NCBI RefSeq assembly: GCF_018918265.1
Contig: NZ_JAHLQC010000001.1
Location: 62,001-126,000 of the forward strand
DNA: 64,000 bases
Direction: 5' to 3'
From: Falcatimonas sp. MSJ-15
Lineage (GTDB): Bacteria; Bacillota; Clostridia; Lachnospirales; Lachnospiraceae
How positions within the stretch are numbered: position 1 is the first letter of the stretch; the number at the start of each line of letters is the position of its first letter. The position numbers and the translations under genes are program-made. The notes under the pieces are model-generated. The model did no database searches, was not told where the DNA came from, and saw nothing but the letters and a program-made list of their open reading frames with translations. Of the stretch, positions 8,186 to 15,734 are shown one piece after another.

Positions 8186-10584
8186 GAAAAAAAATAACAA
8201 TTATTATAATAGCAAGTTTTTTAATGTGTTTAATAATGACATTTAATGCCTATGCAGAGAGCCAATATGATTATGAAACTGTTGGACAGTCATACAATAA
8301 TACAATAAACATTGAAGGAGAACTTGGAATTCAGGGACAGTATAAGACAGATAGAAATGTACCTGTTAAGATTACTGTTACTAATTCAGGTAGTGCTACA
8401 TTTACCGGCAAAGTAAGAGTAGTAGAAGTTATGGATTCAAAAGATACTCTTTCTTACGAATATGATATTGAAGTAGAGAAAGACTCAAACATTATAATTA
8501 ATGAAGTAATATTTATAAAAAGTGATATAGATTTGTTGCTTGAAGTCGTAAATAGCAATAATGTTACAATAAGTACAGCAACAATAGATAATGAACCGGA
8601 TAATATATTGTCAGAAACACTTACAATAGGTGTTATAAGTAGAAATGTCAATATGTATAATTGCCTTGAACAGGATAATGTAGCATATTTTTCAGAGACA
8701 GATTCAAAAGTAATAGGGATAACAGGAATGATTCCTATTAAGAATTATCAGATACTTGATATGTTTGATATTATAATCATAAATAACTACGACACATCAG
8801 CATTTACAACACAGACAGTACAAGCGATTAAAAAATGGGTATATGACGGAGGAATTCTTATAGTAGGAACTGGCAGATATGTTAATTCAACCATACCTAT
8901 GTTTGAGAATTGGTTTGATGTGGAATATACAGGTAATAATTATTATGACACATTCATTGGTGATTATGATGGTGAGGGACAGATGTTAATTCCAATGTAT
9001 GAACTTAATATAGAAGGTGCAACATTGCAGAATATTTATAGTAGCAATGAAAACAGAAGTGCGATACAGACCAAATACTTTGGAGCAGGAAGAGTAACAT
9101 TTCTTGAGTTTAATTTTGAAGATGATAATATTGTGTCGTTGCTAGAATATTCACCATCTAACGCAGGCGAGTTTATAAATCTTACAGCAGGATATGAAGT
9201 AGTTAATAATGTATCAAATGAATATTATAACAGATTCAATAACCTTTGGAGTATAACAAATATGTTAAGCTCAATAATAATTGAGAATGTACCTAATATA
9301 GAGCTATATGCAGGTATAATAGCATTGTATCTGTTCATTATAGGACCAGGAATATATTATTTGTATAAAAAGAAAAAGAATTTTTATTTTTCAGTGATAA
9401 TAGTTACTTCATGCATATTTACAGTTGTTATATATATAATTGGTAAAAAGACGAGATTTGAAGATGCTTTTATTAATTATGCTACAATTATTAAGATTAA
9501 TAATGACACAGAGATAGAGACATCATTTTTCAATATACGAAACTCATTATCAAGGCCATTCTCATTTGGAATCGATAGTGAATATGATATTGAACCTCAA
9601 TTTGTTAATTCAGATGAAGATGGAACTGAAGCCGGATATGAAAAACCAAGCATAACAAGACGAAGGACAGCAGATTGCTATGCAATAGATATTAATAATG
9701 TTAAATCATTTGATGAGAAGAATTTCAAGATAATGAGAAGCAGCGAAGAAACTGATATGCACTTTGGAGAGATAAAATACTATAATGGACGGATAAGTGG
9801 TACTATATATAACAGTTTTGATCATAAACTTGAATGTGGAATGCTTATTATTAATAATGTAATGGTATATATTGGTGATATTGAAGCACATGAAGAGATA
9901 GATCTTGAAAAATGCGAAGTCTATTCAATTGATACGACACTTTATAGTACAGTTATGCAGCATATGGATAAAGATAACCATATGTCAAAGACGGTAACTG
10001 AACAAAGAAGAAGTATACTTGAATATTTCCTTGATTATAATAGTAAAGATGCAGAAAAGAATCCTCAATTTATAGCATTTGATGCAGAAAAGAAGAAATT
10101 TAATGCACAGAGTATAAGCGATTATGATACTAATGGAATTACTATGTATTCAATTGACATGGCAATTGATACCTATGAAGATAATACAAAATATATGTAT
10201 GATATAGATGATTATGTATCATGTGTTGAAGGTACAATAGATGCTGATGGTCATAAGGCATATACACAGGCAATAGAGCTTAATATTGATATAGGAGCTA
10301 GAGTGACAATAGATAATATACATATTAACTGGAATGTATGTAATGAAGATACCTGGGAGAGCGAGAGATTTAAAGGAAAGATATATATTCTTAATACATA
10401 TACAGGAGAGTATGAACAGATAACAGGTGATGATATTAACACATATAACAGTTATACATATACAACAGGTGGTATGTTTTCAGTTAGAATTATAGCAGAT
10501 GATGACTCACAGGCAACATATAGAGGATACTATTATCCTGCAATAGGAGTAACGGTTGAGAAGGATGGTGAGTATAGTGATTGA
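8182..10584 (+). CDS. Large secreted/membrane protein linked to an ABC exporter; function unknown
   Basis: 800 residues, not a family I can name with confidence. A signal peptide (residues 1-26, ending AYA-E) leads into an outside region with a beta-rich adhesin-like start (VPVKITVTNSG). A segment resembling the fold of class-I glutamine amidotransferase-like proteins follows (ILDMFDIIIINNYD, then WVYDGGILIVGTG), without a visible catalytic Cys-His pair. Two membrane spans come at about 374-393 and 402-419. The second half is again polar and rich in Asp, Asn and Tyr. It overlaps the kinase by 4 bases (ATGA) and overlaps the ATPase gene at its 3' end, so all five genes are translated as a unit. 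A reasonable guess is a surface receptor or substrate-handling partner of the exporter and sensor. Confidence 0.7.
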   Translation: MRKKITIIIIASFLMCLIMTFNAYAESQYDYETVGQSYNNTINIEGELGIQGQYKTDRNVPVKITVTNSGSATFTGKVRVVEVMDSKDTLSYEYDIEVEKDSNIIINEVIFIKSDIDLLLEVVNSNNVTISTATIDNEPDNILSETLTIGVISRNVNMYNCLEQDNVAYFSETDSKVIGITGMIPIKNYQILDMFDIIIINNYDTSAFTTQTVQAIKKWVYDGGILIVGTGRYVNSTIPMFENWFDVEYTGNNYYDTFIGDYDGEGQMLIPMYELNIEGATLQNIYSSNENRSAIQTKYFGAGRVTFLEFNFEDDNIVSLLEYSPSNAGEFINLTAGYEVVNNVSNEYYNRFNNLWSITNMLSSIIIENVPNIELYAGIIALYLFIIGPGIYYLYKKKKNFYFSVIIVTSCIFTVVIYIIGKKTRFEDAFINYATIIKINNDTEIETSFFNIRNSLSRPFSFGIDSEYDIEPQFVNSDEDGTEAGYEKPSITRRRTADCYAIDINNVKSFDEKNFKIMRSSEETDMHFGEIKYYNGRISGTIYNSFDHKLECGMLIINNVMVYIGDIEAHEEIDLEKCEVYSIDTTLYSTVMQHMDKDNHMSKTVTEQRRSILEYFLDYNSKDAEKNPQFIAFDAEKKKFNAQSISDYDTNGITMYSIDMAIDTYEDNTKYMYDIDDYVSCVEGTIDADGHKAYTQAIELNIDIGARVTIDNIHINWNVCNEDTWESERFKGKIYILNTYTGEYEQITGDDINTYNSYTYTTGGMFSVRIIADDDSQATYRGYYYPAIGVTVEKDGEYSD

Positions 10585-11515
10585 TATAGATGGAGTATGC
10601 AAGTCATATAAGAATGTTAAAGCACTTGATAATTTTTCGCTGCATATAGATAAGGGTGAATTATTTGGACTGATAGGTCCAAATGGTGCAGGTAAGACGA
10701 CTTTTCTAAAGATATTGGCAGGACTTCTTAATATTGATGAAGGTAAGATTACGATAGATGGTAATGATATGCAGAAAAATCGTAGGAAGATAAGTGAGAT
10801 AGTTGGATATATGCCGGATTTTTTCGGAGTATATGATAATCTTAAAGTTATGGAATATATGGAATTCTATTGTGCTGCTTATTATATATACGATGGAGAT
10901 ACAGTTAAGAAGATAAATAATCTGTTAGAACGTGTAGGATTATTAGAAAAAGCAGATATGTATGTCGATCAGTTGTCAAGAGGTATGAAACAGAGGCTTT
11001 GCCTTGCAAGAACATTACTTCAAGATCCACCGATTCTTGTACTTGATGAGCCATATTCAGGACTTGATGTATATAATAGAAATGAGATGAAGAGATTACT
11101 TAGAGAACTTAGTGATACAGGAAAGACAATAATAGTCAGTTCTCATATATTAAACGAGATGACAGATATGTGTACTTCGCTCGGAGTCATAAAAGCAGGC
11201 AGGCTTGTGCTTACCGGTAATATTGATAATATTCTTGAGAAAGTAAATAATCTTAATCCACTTTTGATAGAAGTTGTAGATAGAGAAGAAGAAGTTATAT
11301 CACTTTTAAAGAAGACAAAAGAAGTCAAGTCGATATCAATAAATGGCAGGAAGATACAAGTGGAATTTGATGGCAATAATGAAGCAGAGAGTATTTTACT
11401 TAAGAATATAATTGATACAGGTGCAATGATTAATTTCTTTGGAAGAGAGCAGAGAAATCTTGAAGGACTATTTATGGATATAACTAAAAAAGAGAAGGAG
11501 AAAAGGATACTATGA
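10577..11515 (+). CDS. ABC exporter ATP-binding subunit
   Basis: ATPase of an ABC-2-type exporter. Walker A GLIGPNGAGKTTFLKIL, Q-loop region VGYMPDFFGVYDNL, signature LSRGMKQRL, Walker B ILVLDEPYSGLD and H-loop IVSSHIL are all intact. The open frame begins at TTG 10556, but an AGAAGGA box at 10559-10565 points to GTG 10577, which gives the usual family N terminus (IDIDGVCKSY; 312 residues). It overlaps the end of the preceding gene by 8 bases and the permease start by 4. The C-terminal 90 residues form the small domain typical of exporters of antibiotics or lipids. The cargo is unknown. Confidence 0.92.
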   Translation: MIDIDGVCKSYKNVKALDNFSLHIDKGELFGLIGPNGAGKTTFLKILAGLLNIDEGKITIDGNDMQKNRRKISEIVGYMPDFFGVYDNLKVMEYMEFYCAAYYIYDGDTVKKINNLLERVGLLEKADMYVDQLSRGMKQRLCLARTLLQDPPILVLDEPYSGLDVYNRNEMKRLLRELSDTGKTIIVSSHILNEMTDMCTSLGVIKAGRLVLTGNIDNILEKVNNLNPLLIEVVDREEEVISLLKKTKEVKSISINGRKIQVEFDGNNEAESILLKNIIDTGAMINFFGREQRNLEGLFMDITKKEKEKRIL

Positions 11516-12411
11516 TAAGACTTAATCCTGTTTTTCAAAAAGAATATATGTTGATGACACGTTCGATAAAGATGATAGTTACAGTCCTTATATTCAATGC
11601 GATATTGTCAATATTTGGTTTTGCAGTATTCTATTCAATTATAAATACAGCAAAATATACAGGAGTTGTAGATTATTCATCAATGCTTAATCTGTATTAT
11701 GTTATGGCATTTATAGAATTTGTTATGGTTGCACTTATAGTGCCGGCAATAAGTTCAGGTGCAATATCTGGAGAGAGAGAAAAACAGACTCTAGATATAC
11801 TTCTTACTACAAGAATGACACCACTTAAGATAGTTACCGGTAAGCTTATGTCTTCAATAATAACAATTATGCTTCTTATAATATCAAGTTTTCCAATACT
11901 TGCACTTATATTTGCTTTTGGTGGCGTATCATTATCGCAGCTTATGCTTATGGCACTTATAATGATTGTATCTGCCGGATATATAGGAAGTATATCAATA
12001 ATGTATTCAGCAGTGTTAAAGAGAACATCAAGTGCCGGTGTGGCATCTTATGGAACGGTTATGGGAATATATGTAGGAATACTAGTTATAGTTGTGGGAA
12101 TATATCTGATTAAGACCAATATACTTGCTAATTCAGAGACAATTAAGAATTACAATCTGTCGGGACTTGCCTTCTTATTATTGATTGATCCGGCATTCAC
12201 ATTTTTCTCATGGCTGACAGAATTGTCACAAGTTGATTATAATACAACAACAGCTCTTAATGCACTAGGCATACATAGTGAGTTAGTTATTAATAACTGG
12301 ATAACTATAAGTATGTTTGTCCAGTTATTAATATCATTGTTAGCAATAAAAAAAGCAGAATCAGCATTAAAGCCTGCAAAAAAGCAAAAAATAAGAAAAA
12401 ATAGAAGATAA
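11512..12411 (+). CDS. ABC-2-type exporter permease subunit
   Basis: Membrane half of the exporter, 299 residues with six predicted spans. The cytoplasmic elbow SGAISGEREKQTLDILLTTRMT between spans two and three is characteristic of ABC-2 permeases (the NatB/YhaP style). The tail is very basic (KPAKKQKIRKNRR). Its ATG overlaps the ATPase stop (ATGA), so stoichiometry is probably set by coupled translation. It is the last gene of the operon; a convergent gene ends 1 base downstream with no obvious terminator between. Confidence 0.9.
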   Translation: MIRLNPVFQKEYMLMTRSIKMIVTVLIFNAILSIFGFAVFYSIINTAKYTGVVDYSSMLNLYYVMAFIEFVMVALIVPAISSGAISGEREKQTLDILLTTRMTPLKIVTGKLMSSIITIMLLIISSFPILALIFAFGGVSLSQLMLMALIMIVSAGYIGSISIMYSAVLKRTSSAGVASYGTVMGIYVGILVIVVGIYLIKTNILANSETIKNYNLSGLAFLLLIDPAFTFFSWLTELSQVDYNTTTALNALGIHSELVINNWITISMFVQLLISLLAIKKAESALKPAKKQKIRKNRR

Positions 12412-12412
12412 C

Positions 12413-13258
12413 TTATAAAGCTTTTTTGAGTTCAGCAAGTATCTCATAAGGAATTGCAAGGTGACCATAACCTGTGCCAATATTGAGCCCCGGTTTGTTA
12501 GCACCATGAAAATCAGAGCCACCGGATATAAGGAGTGAATTTGCTTTTGCGACAGCACGGACTTTACTCTCATCAAGGCCTTTGTTTTTTGAATATATAG
12601 CTTCAATTCCAACAAGACCGGTATGGGTTAGTGTCGCCACACATTCTTTGAGTTCACGCTCGTTAAATCCATATAATAAAGGATGCGCAAGTATAGGAAT
12701 TCCTCCGGCATTTTTAATTAGATCGATAACTTCTTTTGCTGATATTTTTTCACGTCTTACATAGCATGGTCTTCCGTCACCGATATATTTGTCAAAAGCA
12801 AGACGGATATCTTTTATGTATCCTTTTTCATACATGTATCGTGCAAAATGTGCTCTTGTAATAATGGCATCAGGGAACATTTCGGTAAGTGCTGGTATTG
12901 TAATGTCAATACCGGCATTTCTGAGATTGGCAGCCATCTGTTCATTACGGTTGTTTCTTGTTGCAACAAGCTCATTTAATTTTTCATTAAGAGCATAATT
13001 ATCCGGATCTATGAACAGACCAAGCATATGCACTTCACGCTTTTCGTATGCCGTTGAGAATTCAATACCTGGAATAAGTTCAATTCCATATTCACCAGCG
13101 GCGGACATAGCTTCTTTAATTCCATCTATTGTGTCATGATCAGTAAGAGCTATTGCACTAAGTCCTTCGCTTGCAGCAAGTTTAACGACTTCTGTTGGAG
13201 TGAGAGTTCCGTCAGAAGCAGTAGAATGTACATGTAGATCGATATATTTTTTATCCAT
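12413..13258 (-). CDS. PHP-domain phosphoesterase, TrpH/RNase AM-like
   Basis: Metal-dependent phosphoesterase of the PHP superfamily. The N-terminal motif is YIDLHVHSTASDGTLTP, followed by ALTDHDTIDGI, GIEFST, a central HMLGLF, AHPLL and the terminal SGGSDFHG; these supply the metal ligands. The order and the 281-residue length fit the TrpH group, whose E. coli member removes phosphate from 3',5'-nucleoside bisphosphates and trims RNA 5' ends. GGAGG followed by eight bases supports the ATG at 13258, and the upstream ATG at 13279 overlaps this box. It stands alone, convergent with the exporter operon. Confidence 0.88.
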   Translation of the reverse strand: MDKKYIDLHVHSTASDGTLTPTEVVKLAASEGLSAIALTDHDTIDGIKEAMSAAGEYGIELIPGIEFSTAYEKREVHMLGLFIDPDNYALNEKLNELVATRNNRNEQMAANLRNAGIDITIPALTEMFPDAIITRAHFARYMYEKGYIKDIRLAFDKYIGDGRPCYVRREKISAKEVIDLIKNAGGIPILAHPLLYGFNERELKECVATLTHTGLVGIEAIYSKNKGLDESKVRAVAKANSLLISGGSDFHGANKPGLNIGTGYGHLAIPYEILAELKKAL

Positions 13259-13471
13259 AAAAATAACCTCCATAAGCATATTTAAATATATTTAGTCACC
13301 AATATCAATGATTGTGTCTGCTTAACAATTGATTCTAAGCATGATAATGTGAACAAAGTCAGATTATATACAAGTTAAGCTGACAGTTAATCTTGAATAA
13401 TTACAGAACAATTATTGCAAAATATAAATATAGGATAACACAAAATTAATAAAGTATTAAGAAAAAAATGA

Positions 13472-13500
13472 TTGAAGATAAGTAAAAAAAGATGTAAAAT
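13472..13500 (+). promoter_or_regulatory. Sigma-A-type promoter
   Basis: TTGAAG at 13472-13477 and TAAAAT at 13495-13500 with a 17-base spacer, about 50 bases before the phospholipase-like gene. The rest of the gap from 13259 is AT-rich and shows no gene. Confidence 0.5.
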
Positions 13501-13548
13501 ACAATCGGTTGCGTGAAATAGGGTTTTTATCATTAAAAAGGAGAAGAA

Positions 13549-14139
13549 ATGAGAAAAAAATCACATATATGCCTTGCATACTATTTAATTAATACTGTTG
13601 ATAATCAGATGCTTGATGAGCATAAGAAAGCATTTGCAGTAGGAAGTATACTTCCAGATTGTAAACCATCATTTGTTACTAAGAGACATACTTTTGATGA
13701 GACGTTTGATATGGTAAAAGGATATATTGATAGATGTTCTAAAGAGGCATTTTCATTTGAAGATATAAAGACAACATATTATACACGACTTGGTGAGATT
13801 ACACACTATATTGCAGATTATTTTACATTTCCACATAATACACATTTTGGTGGAAGTCTTTCAGAGCATTGTATTTATGAGAAGTATTTAAAACATGGTC
13901 TTAAGAGCTATGTTAAGAGCAATGAATGTGAGATGTTCTATCCTTCTAAGAAGATAGAAAGTGTAAGAGAACTTTGTGAATTCATAGAAGAGAAGCATAA
14001 AGAGTATATGCAGGAGAAGAGTACAGTTGAGAGAGACTGTCGATATATTGTTGCTATGTGCACAGTTGTTGTAAAGACTATACTTGAACTTATTGTTAAA
14101 GCAGTATCAGATTTTACATCAATGGCAGCAGTTGCATAA
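13549..14139 (+). CDS. Zinc-dependent phospholipase C family protein
   Basis: 196-residue protein of the zinc-dependent phospholipase C superfamily. Candidate zinc ligands are spread as in that family: KSHICLAYYLI near the N terminus, GSILPDCKPSF, KRHTFDETF, and the strong motif ITHYIADYFTFPHNTHF. No signal peptide is seen, so it acts inside the cell, unlike the secreted clostridial toxins. Homologues are common in Clostridia but have no defined substrate. An AAGGAG box stands 7 bases before the ATG. It is followed by a short promoter-terminator unit and a broken transporter gene, so it is probably monocistronic. Confidence 0.8.
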   Translation: MRKKSHICLAYYLINTVDNQMLDEHKKAFAVGSILPDCKPSFVTKRHTFDETFDMVKGYIDRCSKEAFSFEDIKTTYYTRLGEITHYIADYFTFPHNTHFGGSLSEHCIYEKYLKHGLKSYVKSNECEMFYPSKKIESVRELCEFIEEKHKEYMQEKSTVERDCRYIVAMCTVVVKTILELIVKAVSDFTSMAAVA

Positions 14140-14217
14140 TATAGATAAGGGCGAATTGCAAACAGTATAAGAGTATTAGTTTGGCATATAGTTTAATTAA
14201 ATAACTGATAAAATGAC

Positions 14218-14247
14218 TTGACTTTTTTAAAAAAAATTTGATAGAAT
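14218..14247 (+). promoter_or_regulatory. Promoter of a short terminated transcript
   Basis: TTGACT at 14218-14223 and TAGAAT at 14242-14247, with an 18-base spacer. Transcription would begin near 14254, only about 15 bases before a strong terminator. Confidence 0.5.
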
Positions 14248-14267
14248 ATGTGAGAATCGAGTAGCGA

Positions 14268-14304
14268 AAGGCGTAAATCCAGATAATGGGTTTACGCCTT
14301 TTTT
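14268..14304 (+). terminator. Rho-independent terminator
   Basis: AAGGCGTAAATCC (14268-14280) pairs with GGGTTTACGCCTT (14288-14300), 12 of 13 pairs canonical and the closing one G-T-like, with a 7-base loop and a T-run to 14304. It lies between a promoter and the transporter remnant, so it could be an attenuator left from the once intact gene. Confidence 0.85.
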
Positions 14305-14368
14305 GTACGCCTGATGTTATTGGCTGATTACAAAATTATATTTTCACATAATGTGAAATTATACAATT

Positions 14369-14780
14369 TTGTGTTACATCTCTGTGATGACATATGCACT
14401 TAATATAATTCTGATTAAAGTAAGTGAGAATGCAATTACAGCATATGGTTTATATTATAAGATCCAACAATTTGTATTATTTGCAGCATTTGGATTAAGA
14501 GATGCTATAACACCGGTAGTATCATTTAATCATGGAATGAGAAGTAAAAAGCGTGTAAAAGAAGGTATAAAATATGGCATGATTTATACGATAATTATTA
14601 TGACAGTTTTTGTTAGTTGTGCCGGTGGCATACGGATTTGCACTTATAGCGGTTAAGAATATAGAATATATATGGTTTGTATGGAATACATTTCCAATAG
14701 CAGAGGTAGTGTCATCTATAGTAGCAATACTATTTATGAAAAAAATAAATGCAAAGAAGATTAATACTCTGGAGGTGTAA
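14369..14780 (+). pseudogene. MATE-family efflux transporter, C-terminal remnant with frameshift
   Basis: Only the last third of a MATE (multidrug and toxin extrusion) transporter remains. The first part reads [20 protein letters not shown], then [15 protein letters not shown], typical of the second MATE half. At about 14625 the frame shifts. The continuing frame reads [20 protein letters not shown] and ends in a last membrane span and the stop at 14778-14780. There is no start codon with a ribosome site, and roughly 300 N-terminal residues are absent. The last codons (CTGGAGGTGTAA) supply the ribosome site of the next gene, which may explain why this end has been kept. Confidence 0.85.
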
Positions 14781-14783
14781 GTT

Positions 14784-15371
14784 ATGAGTAAGAATATAAT
14801 AACAGTTAGTAGAGAGTTCGGAAGTGGTGGACGTGCGATAGGAGAAGCAGTTGCAAAACGTCTTAATTATCAGTACTATGACAAAGATATTATTGCAAAA
14901 GTTGCAAAAGAAACAGGATTTTCAGAGGAATATGTTGCTAAAAGTGGCGAATATGCTAATTCTAAGAATATATTTGCCTATGCTTTTACAGGACGTGATA
15001 TGAATGGAATGTCAATTGATGATTATGTATTTAATGCACAGAGAAAGATTATTCTTGATATTGCAGAAAAAGGAAACTGTGTAATTGTAGGAAGATGTGC
15101 AGATTATATATTAAGAGAGAGAGATGATGTTCTTAATGTATTTATAATAGGTGAGCCTGAGAAGAAGATAGAGAGAATTAAAAGTATGTATTCAGTGAGT
15201 GAATCAGAAGCTAAAAAACTTATAAAAGATACAGATAAGAAGAGAAGCATTAATTATAATTACTACACAGATCAGATATGGGGCAGGAATCATAACTATG
15301 CAATTACATTAAATAGTTCAATTCTTGGAATGGATAAGTGTATAGATATTATAGAAGAACTTGCAAAATAG
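14784..15371 (+). CDS. Cytidylate-kinase-like P-loop protein
   Basis: 195-residue member of the cytidylate-kinase-like family (AAA_26), distinct from the housekeeping Cmk. The P-loop region reads ITVSREFGSGGRAIGEAVAKRL, with a Gly-rich SREFGSGGR loop that lacks the standard GKS/T ending. YYDKDII, GRCADYIL and the lid-type DKKRSINYNYYT follow. Such proteins are often found beside membrane transporters in Clostridia; here the neighbour is a broken MATE gene. Real nucleotide kinase activity is uncertain because of the altered loop. GGAGGTG 8 bases upstream supports the ATG at 14784. Confidence 0.8.
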   Translation: MSKNIITVSREFGSGGRAIGEAVAKRLNYQYYDKDIIAKVAKETGFSEEYVAKSGEYANSKNIFAYAFTGRDMNGMSIDDYVFNAQRKIILDIAEKGNCVIVGRCADYILRERDDVLNVFIIGEPEKKIERIKSMYSVSESEAKKLIKDTDKKRSINYNYYTDQIWGRNHNYAITLNSSILGMDKCIDIIEELAK

Positions 15372-15400
15372 TTAAAGATGCAATCTGTTTTATAGTATGA

Positions 15401-15634
15401 GATAATAAAGCAAGGTTATAAAGTAAGATTACAAAGTAAGATAATAAAGTAAGATTACAAAGTAAGATAATAAAGTAAGATTACAAAGCAAGATAATAAA
15501 GCAAGATAATAAAGCAAGATAATAAAGTAAGATTACAAAGCAAGATAATAAAGTAAGATTACAAAGTAAGATAATAAAGTAAGATTACAAAGTAAGATAA
15601 TAAAGTAAGATAATAAAGCGAGATTATAGTGCGA
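15401..15634. repeat. Array of 18 tandem 13-bp repeats
   Basis: Exactly 234 bases made of 18 copies of a 13-base unit. Two main versions, GATAATAAAGTAA and GATTACAAAGTAA, largely alternate, giving a 26-base higher-order repeat; single C/T changes mark some copies. The last two copies are diverged. It is noncoding (13 is not a multiple of 3 and stops occur in all frames) and lies between the cytidylate-kinase-like gene and its terminator. Confidence 0.97.
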
Positions 15635-15637
15635 AAT

Positions 15638-15693
15638 AAAAGAACTTCCATATATGATAATTATATTAATTATTCATAATGGAAGTTCTTTTT
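15638..15693. terminator. Bidirectional terminator
   Basis: AAAAGAACTTCCAT (15638-15651) pairs perfectly with ATGGAAGTTCTTTT (15679-15692), with imperfect extension into the loop. T-runs exist on both strands. It serves the rightward kinase-like gene and the leftward ABC-F gene. Confidence 0.85.
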
Positions 15694-15734
15694 ATGATTA
15701 TGCAATTGATAGAATCAAGTACATAAATATATGA

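Noticed and set aside
12582..12998. Rightward reading frames within the PHP gene region
   Set aside because: Antisense to the TrpH-like gene, which has all metal-ligand motifs.
15401..15634. CRISPR array
   Set aside because: The 13-bp units are directly adjacent with no unique spacers and no cas genes nearby.
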